DNA of 54,849 nt from Streptomyces regalis (lineage in GTDB: Bacteria; Actinomycetota; Actinomycetes; Streptomycetales; Streptomycetaceae). The stretch covers positions 1 through 54,849 of the forward strand of contig NZ_LLZG01000390.1 in NCBI RefSeq assembly GCF_001509475.1, read 5' to 3'. Below the pieces are notes generated by a model. It worked only from the letters and a program-made list of their open reading frames with translations, searched no databases and was not told the origin of the DNA. Positions 7,909-15,989 of this stretch are shown in pieces. Made by a program: the position numbers and the translations under genes. Each line of letters opens with the position of its first letter. The first letter of the stretch is position 1.

Positions 7909-9760
7909 ATGAGCACCGGCCCCCTCCGTCTCACCTCGCAGGCGCACACCGCCCTCCGCCCGGCGGACGCCGCCCGCGTCACCGACGGATTCTGGGCCGC
8001 CCGTCGCCGAACCAACGCCGAGGTCAGCATCCCGCAGGGCCCGGCGAAGCTGGAGGAGGCCGGGAACCTCGCCAACCTCCGGGCCGCAGCGGGCGGTGCG
8101 GGTTCCTTCGCCGGGGACTTCCAGTTCCAGGACTCGGACGTGCACAAGTGGCTGGAGGCGGCGTCCTGGCAGCTCCCGGAAAGCCCTGGGCTGGCGGCAT
8201 CCATCGGTGAGCTGGTGCGACTGCTCGCCACCGCCCAGGAGCCCGACGGCTACCTGCAGACGTACTACCAGCTGGCCCGCCCCGACCGGCGTTGGCAGGA
8301 GCTCGGCTGGGGTCACGAGTTGTACTGCGCGGGGCACCTGATCCAGGCGGCGGTGGCCCACCACCGGACGAGCGGGCGGCGTGACCTCCTGGACGTGGCC
8401 GTGCGGTTCGCCGAGCACATCGACGCCACCTTCGGCCCGGACAAGGCGGTCGACGGCATCTGCGGGCACCCCGAGATCGAGACGGCGCTGGTGGAGCTGT
8501 ACCGGGAGACCGGCGAGCAACGCTGGCTGGAGCTGGCCCGGTACTTCGTGGAGCAGCGCGGGCACGGTCTGCTCAGCGGCGGCGGCGACCGAGGGCACGA
8601 CCGCGATCCCGGCCCGGCGTACTGGCAGGACCATCTCCCGGTGCGCGAGGCGACCACGGTGGCCGGGCACGCCGTGCGGCAGCTGTACCTGCTCGCGGGC
8701 GCCACCGATCTCGCGACCGAGACCCACGACCCGGAGCTCCGGGCGGCGCTGGAGCGGGTCTGGGACGCCATGGTGGCCACAAAGACGTACGTCACCGGTG
8801 GTGTCGGCGCGCGTCACGAGTGGGAGTCCTTCGGCGATCCGTACGAACTTCCGCCGGACCGGGCCTACACCGAGACCTGCGCGGCCATCGCCTCCGTCCA
8901 GTGGTCGTGGCGCATGGCGCTGCTGACGGGCGAGGCGAAGTACTCCGACCTCGTCGAGCGGACGCTGTTCAACGGTTTCCTGTCCGGAGTCGGCCTCGAC
9001 GGCGACAGCTGGCTCTACGTCAACCCGCTCCAGGTCCGTGAAGAGTACGCCGACCGGGGCGGCGACCAGTCGGCCCGCCGCACCCCGCTGGTCCCCGGGC
9101 GACACCCTCACCGTCGACCTCGACCTGACCGCCCGGCTGACCCGCCCCGACCCCCGCGTGGACGCGGTAGGGGGCTGTGTGGCGATCGAGCGCGGGCCGC
9201 TGGTGCACTGCCTGGAGGGAGTGGACCAGCGGCCCGGTATCCGTTACCAAGAGCCTCAGTAGTTCTCAGCAATCCTGGCGTTTCCGCCCGGAAGGTCCGT
9301 ACCGCCCAGCTCGGCGGCTTACGGTCCGCGCTTCAGCGACCACCGCCCAGACAAGTCCCACTTACGCGGTCTCCACGCAGTATTTTACGTCTCCGAGCCA
9401 CTCCCGGCGACGGTGGGCCGTGGCCCACGGGCGCGTGTTTAAGCTGCCGCCACACTGCGGCCGGATGGCTTGGCTTTCGCCACCCGGCCAACACTCAACC
9501 TGCCAACGCCCACTGACAGCCGCTGACGAATACCGAAACTCCCGGTAGCAGCTTTCAACCCCTTCGACGAGCTCACCCTTCCCGACGGCGCCGAGCTGAC
9601 CGCCCGGCACGAGCCGGACCTGCTGGGCGGGGTGACCGCCGTCAGTGCCGACGGACTGCGCCGGGGAGACGCAGCCGCCGTACCACTGACCGCAGTTCCG
9701 TACTACGCGTGGGCGAACCGTCGGCAGGGGCCGATGCGGGTGTGGATTCCGGGGGCGTGA
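7909..9760 (+). pseudogene. GH127 beta-L-arabinofuranosidase, disrupted
   Basis: The first about 395 codons (7909 to about 9095) encode the N-terminal two thirds of a GH127 enzyme (HypBA1 type), including the YTETCA motif whose Glu and Cys match two zinc ligands of that family. The segment carrying the CxCCPPN motif, with the catalytic cysteine, is absent. The text jumps to SPGDTLTVDLDLTARLTRPD in another frame and runs to a TAG at 9260-9262. About 290 bp of unrelated DNA follows, and then the GH127 C-terminus resumes from about 9550 (FNPFDELTLPDGAELTARHE to GPMRVWIPGA) with a stop at 9758. The start has GGAG upstream. This is a deletion plus an insertion, not a sequencing frameshift. Confidence 0.85.
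9263..9548. other. Foreign segment inside the GH127 pseudogene
   Basis: About 285 bp separate the two halves of the GH127 C-terminal domain. The piece has lower GC than its surroundings (for example GCAGTATTTTACGTCTCC) and shows no convincing coding frame. The minus strand has a short frame ending REWLGDVKYCVETA. I found no clear terminal inverted repeats or target duplication, although GGTATCCG on the left and GGTAGCAG on the right are loosely alike. It may be an insertion sequence or intron remnant, or a MITE. Confidence 0.5.
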
Positions 9761-11231
9761 CGGCGGCGGCCCACAGGGCGAGCTCGGCGTCGCGCGGCCC
9801 GTGCGCGGTGTGAGTGTCGCCGTCGCCGAAGACACGGACCGGATGGGAGTCGTCCCACGCCTGCCATCCCGGATCGCCGTCCGCCACGAACCGCAGCCAC
9901 GCCCCGTGCATCTCGTCCGCCAGCTCCTGCGGGGCGCCCTCGCCGGCCAGCTTGCGGGACTCGGGGACATCTCCGGTGTCGAAGACGAAGCCGAGCTCCA
10001 GCGCGTGGCAGGCGCCGAGGTCGGGGAGGCTGGAGGGCCAGGCGAACTCGTACACGTACGTCGAGCCGGGGCGGGCGTCGGCCAGGCGGTGCAGGGGGAC
10101 GCGCAGGAGGTGGTCGGTGACCATCTGGCCGACGATCTCCGCGGTGCCGGCCTCCGGGTGCAGGGCGCGGTAGCCGCGGGGCACCTCGGCGCCCGCGTGG
10201 CAGCGGGCCATGGCGCCGGCCAGGGCGACCGCGCCGAGCCGGTCGAGGCGCTCCAGGAGGCCGCCGGGCACCAGCCACAGGCGGTACTCGTCGCGGGTCC
10301 AGCCCGTCATCAGGTCGACGCCGGCCGCGGCGCCGCCCTCCGTCAGCGCCGCCATGGGGTCGCGGGGCACGAGGTCGCCGTCGACGACGATCCCGAAGGC
10401 GGGCCCTCCCACCACGGGACTGCTGAGCCGGCCCACCTCGGCCTGGGTGCGCAGGAGCAGCTCGCGGTCGACCTCGGCGAAGGCGGCAGCGGTGGCGGGG
10501 ATCTTCAGCCGGGTGGCCATCCGGCGCACCATCCGCCGTACCTTGTCCCGCTCGGCGGCCTCGGGCGGCCCGCTCTGCAGGACGGCCCGCCGGACCAGGC
10601 CCTGGGCCTGCGGCGCGGCGAGCAGCGCGCCGATGCTGATGGCGCCGGCGGACTGGCCGCACAGGGTGATGCGGTCGGGGTCGCCGCCGAAGGCGTCGAT
10701 GGAGTCGTGCACCCACTTCAGGGCGGCGAGCTGGTCGCGCAGGCCGGCGTTGGCGGGGGCGTCCGGGAAGTAGCCGTAGCCCTCGACGCCCAGCCGGTAG
10801 TTGACGGAGACGAGGACGACACCGTCGCGCGCGAAGGACCGGCCGTCGTACACGGGCACACCCGAGGAACCGCGGGTCAGGGCGCCGCCGTGCACCCACA
10901 CCATGACCGGGAGCCGGGCGCCCGGGCCGGGCTCGGGGGTCCAGACGTTGAGGTTGAGGCAGTCGTCGCCGGGCACGACGGGGTCGGACAGGTACTGCGC
11001 GAAGGCCTCGGAGTACGGCGGTTTCGGCGGGGTCGGCCCGAAGGCTCCGGCGTCGCGCGCGCCGTCCCAGGGCTCCGGCGGCTCGGGCGGCCTGAACCGG
11101 CGCGGGCCGTACGGAGGCGCTGCGTAGGGGATGCCCCGGAACACCGCGACGCCGCTTTCGTACCGGCCCCGTACGGCACCGTAGGGCGTGCTCACCACGG
11201 GGTCCGCGGGGTCTGTCCGGACTGCTGTCAT
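9642..11231 (-). CDS. Type-B carboxylesterase/lipase family
   Basis: Alpha/beta-hydrolase of about 529 residues. It shows the type-B pattern: VFRGIPYAAPP near the start, EDCLNLNVW-like DDCLNLNVWTPE, the oxyanion loop VWVHGGALTRG, and the nucleophile elbow TLCGQSAGAISIG. The acid and histidine regions lie further on (GWTRDEYRLW, GACHALELGFVF). The ATG at 11231 has GGAGG upstream. No signal peptide is seen, so it is probably cytoplasmic. The family normally ends near ALW; here about 30 further residues (from AAAVTPPEST) run antisense through the GH127 C-terminus to a stop at 9642, so the original stop may have been lost. Its place beside the lyase operon suggests removal of acetyl or feruloyl-type groups. 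Confidence 0.85.
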   Translation of the reverse strand: MTAVRTDPADPVVSTPYGAVRGRYESGVAVFRGIPYAAPPYGPRRFRPPEPPEPWDGARDAGAFGPTPPKPPYSEAFAQYLSDPVVPGDDCLNLNVWTPEPGPGARLPVMVWVHGGALTRGSSGVPVYDGRSFARDGVVLVSVNYRLGVEGYGYFPDAPANAGLRDQLAALKWVHDSIDAFGGDPDRITLCGQSAGAISIGALLAAPQAQGLVRRAVLQSGPPEAAERDKVRRMVRRMATRLKIPATAAAFAEVDRELLLRTQAEVGRLSSPVVGGPAFGIVVDGDLVPRDPMAALTEGGAAAGVDLMTGWTRDEYRLWLVPGGLLERLDRLGAVALAGAMARCHAGAEVPRGYRALHPEAGTAEIVGQMVTDHLLRVPLHRLADARPGSTYVYEFAWPSSLPDLGACHALELGFVFDTGDVPESRKLAGEGAPQELADEMHGAWLRFVADGDPGWQAWDDSHPVRVFGDGDTHTAHGPRDAELALWAAAVTPPESTPASAPADGSPTRSTELRSVVRRLRLPGAVRRH

Positions 11232-11330
11232 ACGTCCACCAGCCTCCTCACCGCGCTCGTGCACCGTGAAGATCAGAGCAACTCATTGTGGCCGGATATT
11301 CCGGTGCACGAGCGGGTGTGGGGGCTATTC

Positions 11331-11378
11331 GGCGTACACCGCTACTGGGCGTACATCGCTACTTGGCGTACATCAGCG
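11331..11378. repeat. Three 17-bp direct repeats at the end of the lyase gene
   Basis: The unit GGCGTACAYCGCTACTK is repeated at 11331, 11348 and 11365, the last copy being partial. On the minus strand each unit reads TGTACGCC followed by a TAG. The first unit encodes the last residues (MYAK) and stop of the alginate-lyase-like gene; the other two lie directly after the stop. Confidence 0.85.
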
Positions 11379-12615
11379 TGCCGAAGCCGAGCTGGTCGAA
11401 GCCTCCGCTGGTGGTGCCGTAGTCACCTCCTCCGCCCTCGGGGGCGACCGAGAAGCACATCTGGGCGATGTACTTGTCGTCGAGGAGCAGGCGTCGGCCG
11501 TAGTGGTAGTGGAGCATCGCCCACACCGGGCGGACCTGGCCCCGACTGCCGGAGCCGATCACCGTCTGTGACTGCTGGGCGCAGTTCTGTCCGCTGCCCC
11601 AGGTATAGGTGGTGTAGGGCACGTTCATGTTCAGGTTGTACTTGGCGACGTACTGGGCGGCCTTCATGAAGCGACGGCCGTCGTACGAGTACAGGTCCTC
11701 GCCCTGGTTCCAGGCCATCTCGCACAGGGCGCCCATCTGGCCCATGCCCATGATGCTGTGCCCCTGGTCGCGGCCGGACTCCTGCCACTGGCCGAGGTCG
11801 TAGCCCTCGACGCCCGGGTACAGGAACGGCACCGCGCGCCGGATCTGGCCGTTGCCGCCGCCGTTCTTGAAGTAGTTGACGGCCTGGTCGTACTTGGCGC
11901 CGTCGTCGCACAGGATCCCGATGGCCATGATCGAGGCCATGTTGCACAGGTCCCAGTTCGCCCAGTAGTTGGTGATGCAGGCGTCGTTGTGCCCGGTCAG
12001 GAACTGGTTGTTGAGCGGGTAGAAGACGTTGAGCATCATCGTCTTGAACCGGTTGAGGTCGAACCCGGCGTACCCGCGCATGAGCTCGGCGACGTTCGCG
12101 AACTGCCAGCCGTAGAGGCCGGCGGCCAGGAACCGGTCGGCGTTTCCGGTAATGCTGGTGAGCGTGGACGACCAGGCGTTGAGGATGCGCACGGCGCAGT
12201 CGCCGTTCGCGGCGGTGCCGCCCACGTGCCAGCGCAGCGCGTTCTGGTAGGCGGCGTGGATGTCGTTGTACAGCTGGGGGTAGTTCTGGCCGTCGCCGCC
12301 GCGGATGATCGTGGCCGTGGGGCGGGGCGTCCAGGTGGACTGGGAGTGGGAGTTGGCGGTCAGCCGGTTCCAGCCGGCCCGCCAGGGGTCGGTTCCCGCC
12401 GCGACCCTGACCTTGGCCCGGTTGATGTCGCCGGCGTTGTGCAGCATGCCGGGGTGGGTGAAGGTCGCGGGGGCCGCGTCGGCCGTGCTGCCCGTCAGCA
12501 CGGCCGCGGACCCGCCGACGGCGAGAGCGGCGGTGAGACCGCCGGCGGTCTTCAGCAGACCGCGGCGGCTCAACTCTGGTGTGTGGAGGTGCCTGTGGGG
12601 GGAAGTGCGGCTCAT
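11359..12615 (-). CDS. Tat-exported alginate-lyase-fold polysaccharide lyase (short)
   Basis: Protein of 418 residues. A Tat signal (SRRGLLK, residues 16-22, then a hydrophobic stretch to TADAAP) directs export. The mature part is an (alpha/alpha) toroid of the PF05426 alginate lyase type. It begins TFTHPGMLHNAGDINRAK and contains YWANWDLCNMASIMAIGIL, the QWQESGRDQGHSIMGMGQMG block with candidate Arg/His residues, and LHYHYGRR. Such enzymes cleave uronic-acid chains by beta-elimination; alginate itself is not implied. It shares HPGxLH, QESGRDQxH and the following helix with its neighbour at 12641, so the two are paralogues. It is last in the minus-strand importer operon. Confidence 0.8.
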   Translation of the reverse strand: MSRTSPHRHLHTPELSRRGLLKTAGGLTAALAVGGSAAVLTGSTADAAPATFTHPGMLHNAGDINRAKVRVAAGTDPWRAGWNRLTANSHSQSTWTPRPTATIIRGGDGQNYPQLYNDIHAAYQNALRWHVGGTAANGDCAVRILNAWSSTLTSITGNADRFLAAGLYGWQFANVAELMRGYAGFDLNRFKTMMLNVFYPLNNQFLTGHNDACITNYWANWDLCNMASIMAIGILCDDGAKYDQAVNYFKNGGGNGQIRRAVPFLYPGVEGYDLGQWQESGRDQGHSIMGMGQMGALCEMAWNQGEDLYSYDGRRFMKAAQYVAKYNLNMNVPYTTYTWGSGQNCAQQSQTVIGSGSRGQVRPVWAMLHYHYGRRLLLDDKYIAQMCFSVAPEGGGGDYGTTSGGFDQLGFGTLMYAK

Positions 12616-12640
12616 TCGTGCATCTCCATTCGTGGAGGAT

Positions 12641-15600
12641 CTACATGGGGGTGATGCTCACCTCGTCGAACTCGGTGGTGCAGCGGGCCAGTGGGTTGCG
12701 TGAGCAGACCACGAGGCCCACGTAGTAGGGGGCGTCACCGAAGCCGGGGATCGAGCCCTCGGCGAGGGGGGTCCAGGTGACGCCGTCATCGGTGGACAGG
12801 GCTGCGGTGAAGGCGGTCCCGACGCGCTTCAGTCGCAGCAGGGAGGGAAGGGTGGTCGTTCCGTTCCCGGTGAAGGTGGACCTTCCGGCCACGGTCGTGC
12901 GCAGCATCAGCTGCGCGGTGGTCCCGCCGGAGACGATCGCCCCGGCGGCCTGGTCGAAGGGCGACAGCGACTTGGCCATCAGCAGGCCCACCCGGTCGGC
13001 ACTCGCGCCCGTGCGGGAGCCGAGCCGGGCGGTGATCTCGCAGTCACCGGTGACGGGCCGTCGTACGAACTGCCCGGTCATTCCCTGGTTGTTGACGGTC
13101 AGGTCGACGCCCGCACCGCGCACGGTGAAGGTGCCGTCGGCGTACGACGTACTGCCCGGAGTACGGATCGCCGCGACGCCGAAGGTCGCGAAGTCCCGTT
13201 CGTCGAGGACGACATCGCCCAGGTCGCCGTACGTCCACGGGTCGGGCGGGGGTGTGCCGACCGTCAAGGTCAGCTTGCCGGTGCCGTCGCCCGCCGCGTT
13301 GCCCGCGGTGGCGGTGACCGTGAACTCGCCGGTCTCGTTGGGCGTTCCGGAGATCACGCCGGTGCGCCGGTCGAGGCGGAGTCCGTCGGGCAGGCCGTCG
13401 GCGGTGAACCGCACGGGTTCGTGCGAGCCCCGCAGGATGTACCGGAAGGCCATCCCCTTGTTCGCGAACGCACCGGTGGCGGAGGTGAGTTGGGGCACGC
13501 TCGGGGTCGGCATCTGTGCGGACGCCGGTTCCGAAAGCGGCCCGCGTCCGCCGCAGTTCGTCTTCGCGACGACGTAGTGGTACGTCGTCCCGGGTGTGCC
13601 CGTGGCGTCGGCGTACCGGACGCGGGTGCCGAAGCCGACCGCGCCGATGCCGGTGGCGATCGTCTCGAAGGGGCCGTCGGCGGAGGTGGCGCGCAGCACC
13701 TTGTAGCGGGCGGAGACGTCCGGGTCGGTCCAGGCCAGCTCGACGGCGTCGGCGCCGGTGGTGGGCCTGAGGCCGGCGGCGGTGCGGGCCGGGCGCGGCA
13801 CGGACCAGACCTCGCCGAAGGCCGTGGAGGTCACGCAGACGTTGTCGAGAGCACCGGTGCCGGTCTCGGCGTACTCCGCGTCGACGCCGAGGCACGAGGT
13901 GAGGACCAGGCCCGCGTACGCCGTGCGCCCCAACTCGACCTCGGTGGAGCCGACTTCGGTCCAGCGGATGCCGTCCGGGGAGATCGCGCCGGTGCAGCGC
14001 CGGCCCCGGCGGGTCACGCGCACCCAGTAGGGCGCCCGCAGCCGGTAGCCGTCGCCCGCGCCCTCGACGTACGGCGCCTGAAGCGGGGTCGCCGACTCGG
14101 GCAGGCTGCCGAGGTTGGAGATCGGGAAGGCGGCCGAGCTGGTGATCGCCGTCTGCTGGGACGGGGGTACGGGCGTGCTGCCGGTGCCGGAGACAGGCGC
14201 CCCGGCCTTCGGACGGACGCTCCACACGCCGCTCCAGGTGTGCAGCGGCAGCCCCTGGATCAGCATCGAGGCGTGCGCGGCGTCCGCGTCGAGGGAGTCG
14301 CGCAGGGTGACGCCGATCTTGGCGTACTGGGAGCTGAGCGGGAACACGACGCGTGCGGTGATCGCGCCGTCGCCGGGCAGCGGGAGGTGGACGCAGCGGT
14401 AGGTGTCGGCGGTGCCGGACGCCTCCAGCACGAACCGCTCGCCGTCGAAGGCGGCGGAGCCGGGGATCTTGACCTCCCCCAGGTCCTGGGTGGACCAGGG
14501 CTCGGGGAGGCCCGCGGTGAGGGCGGTCGGCAGTGAATCGGCGCTGCCGCCCTGGGAATTGGCGGCGGCGACCGTGTAGTAGTACGTCCGTCCCGCACGC
14601 ACGTCGGAGTCCTTGTACGCCGGCTTGTCGACGCCGGACGCGATCTCCTCGTACGGCCCTTCGAGGCGGGTGGCCCGGCGGACCGTGTACGTCTTCGCCC
14701 ACGCGGTCGGCAGCCAGGACACGGTGACGGAGCGGCCGTCGCCGGTCGCGGTGACCCCGGCGGGAGCCGTCGGTGCGTTGGACGAGGCGGCCGTCGTGCC
14801 GGCGTAGGTGAGGGTGCCCCAGCCCGGGTGGTCCTCCTGGTAGCCCTCGACGAGGCGGGTCCCGCCGGTGCCCCGGAAGACGACCTTCTCGGTGTAGGGG
14901 GCGGGCTTGCCGAGACGGCCGGCGTAGTGCGCGTACGCCATCTCCCACAGCGGCCGCCACACTCCGCGCTGCCGGTCCGACACGGCCGTCTTGACGTACT
15001 TGCCGGTGCGGTCGAGGTCGGGGGTGAAGGGGACGGAGTTGTCGCCGAGGTTGTAGCGGCCGAAGTACTCGAAGTTGGCGAGGATCCGGTCGTCCGCGAA
15101 GCCGTACAGGTCGACGCCCTGCTGCCAGGCGACCTCGGCCGCGTCCGCCAGCAGGCCGACGGCGAGTTGCTCGTGGGCCTGGTCGCGGCCGGACTCCTGG
15201 CCCTGGCCCGCGGCGGTGACGATGCGGTGCAGGACCGAGCCGTTGCCGGAGCCGGCGGCGGCGAAGCGCAGCGCGTCCTCGAACATCACCCGGTTGTCGC
15301 AGAAGACGGCGATGGCGAGGATGGTGCGCAGCGCCGCGATGTCCCAGTTGCCGTTGGCGTAGAGGCAGTAGCCGGCCAGGGCCGGGTACCAGACGTCGGT
15401 GAAGGAGCGCTCGCAGCGGCGTATCGACTCCTCGGGCCAGCCGTCGTAGCCGCTGTGGCGGAGGATCTCGGCGGCGTTGACGAGCTTGAAGCCCTGGATG
15501 CCGGCGCCGAGTTGGCCGTCGGCGCCGGTGATGCCGGTGAGCGAGGCGGACCAGGCGTCGAGGATGTCGCGGGCCTTGTCGGCGTGGCGTACGTCGCCGG

Positions 15601-15973
15601 TGACCGCCCACATGAGGGCGTTGTGGTAGGCGGCGGCCGCGTCGGTGACGGCCTGGCTGGTGTTGTCGGTGGGGCCGCGGCCCCAGGTGGTGATCTGTCC
15701 GGTGTTGCGGACGGCGTAGCTGTGTTGGGAACGGGAGTCGGCGGCCAGCGCGGCGAAGCCGGAGGCGATCGGTTCGCGGCCTTCCGCGACCGCGGACTTC
15801 ATCCGGTCCAGGTCGGCGCGGGAGTGGAGGAGGCCGGGGTGTGCGAAGGAGAACGCCGCGTCGACGGTCTGGGCCCACGCGGGCGTGGCGGCGAGGGCGG
15901 ACAGCAGTCCGCTCCCGGCCACGCCCGCGAGTCCCGCCGCGCCGAGGAACGTCCGTCGGCTGAGGGCTTGCAT
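12641..15973 (-). CDS. Tat-exported multidomain alginate-lyase-fold enzyme
   Basis: Large protein of 1110 residues. The Tat signal (SRRTFLG, then a cleavage site near AWAQ) is followed by an alginate-lyase-like toroid at about residues 40-390, with FAHPGLLHSRADLDRMKSAV, YANGNWDIAALRTILAIAV and QESGRDQAHEQLAVGLLADA. A fibronectin type III domain (about 400-490), a DUF1349/LamG-like jelly roll (about 495-725), a second FnIII-like module (about 740-830), a putative Ig domain (FRYILRGSHEPVRFTADGLP, about 835-910) and a final jelly roll follow. The accessory modules suggest binding to an insoluble polysaccharide. CAGGAGA precedes the ATG. It lies between the GH28-like gene and the shorter lyase on the same strand. 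Confidence 0.8.
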   Translation of the reverse strand: MQALSRRTFLGAAGLAGVAGSGLLSALAATPAWAQTVDAAFSFAHPGLLHSRADLDRMKSAVAEGREPIASGFAALAADSRSQHSYAVRNTGQITTWGRGPTDNTSQAVTDAAAAYHNALMWAVTGDVRHADKARDILDAWSASLTGITGADGQLGAGIQGFKLVNAAEILRHSGYDGWPEESIRRCERSFTDVWYPALAGYCLYANGNWDIAALRTILAIAVFCDNRVMFEDALRFAAAGSGNGSVLHRIVTAAGQGQESGRDQAHEQLAVGLLADAAEVAWQQGVDLYGFADDRILANFEYFGRYNLGDNSVPFTPDLDRTGKYVKTAVSDRQRGVWRPLWEMAYAHYAGRLGKPAPYTEKVVFRGTGGTRLVEGYQEDHPGWGTLTYAGTTAASSNAPTAPAGVTATGDGRSVTVSWLPTAWAKTYTVRRATRLEGPYEEIASGVDKPAYKDSDVRAGRTYYYTVAAANSQGGSADSLPTALTAGLPEPWSTQDLGEVKIPGSAAFDGERFVLEASGTADTYRCVHLPLPGDGAITARVVFPLSSQYAKIGVTLRDSLDADAAHASMLIQGLPLHTWSGVWSVRPKAGAPVSGTGSTPVPPSQQTAITSSAAFPISNLGSLPESATPLQAPYVEGAGDGYRLRAPYWVRVTRRGRRCTGAISPDGIRWTEVGSTEVELGRTAYAGLVLTSCLGVDAEYAETGTGALDNVCVTSTAFGEVWSVPRPARTAAGLRPTTGADAVELAWTDPDVSARYKVLRATSADGPFETIATGIGAVGFGTRVRYADATGTPGTTYHYVVAKTNCGGRGPLSEPASAQMPTPSVPQLTSATGAFANKGMAFRYILRGSHEPVRFTADGLPDGLRLDRRTGVISGTPNETGEFTVTATAGNAAGDGTGKLTLTVGTPPPDPWTYGDLGDVVLDERDFATFGVAAIRTPGSTSYADGTFTVRGAGVDLTVNNQGMTGQFVRRPVTGDCEITARLGSRTGASADRVGLLMAKSLSPFDQAAGAIVSGGTTAQLMLRTTVAGRSTFTGNGTTTLPSLLRLKRVGTAFTAALSTDDGVTWTPLAEGSIPGFGDAPYYVGLVVCSRNPLARCTTEFDEVSITPM

Positions 15974-15989
15974 GGAACTGTCTCCTGGC

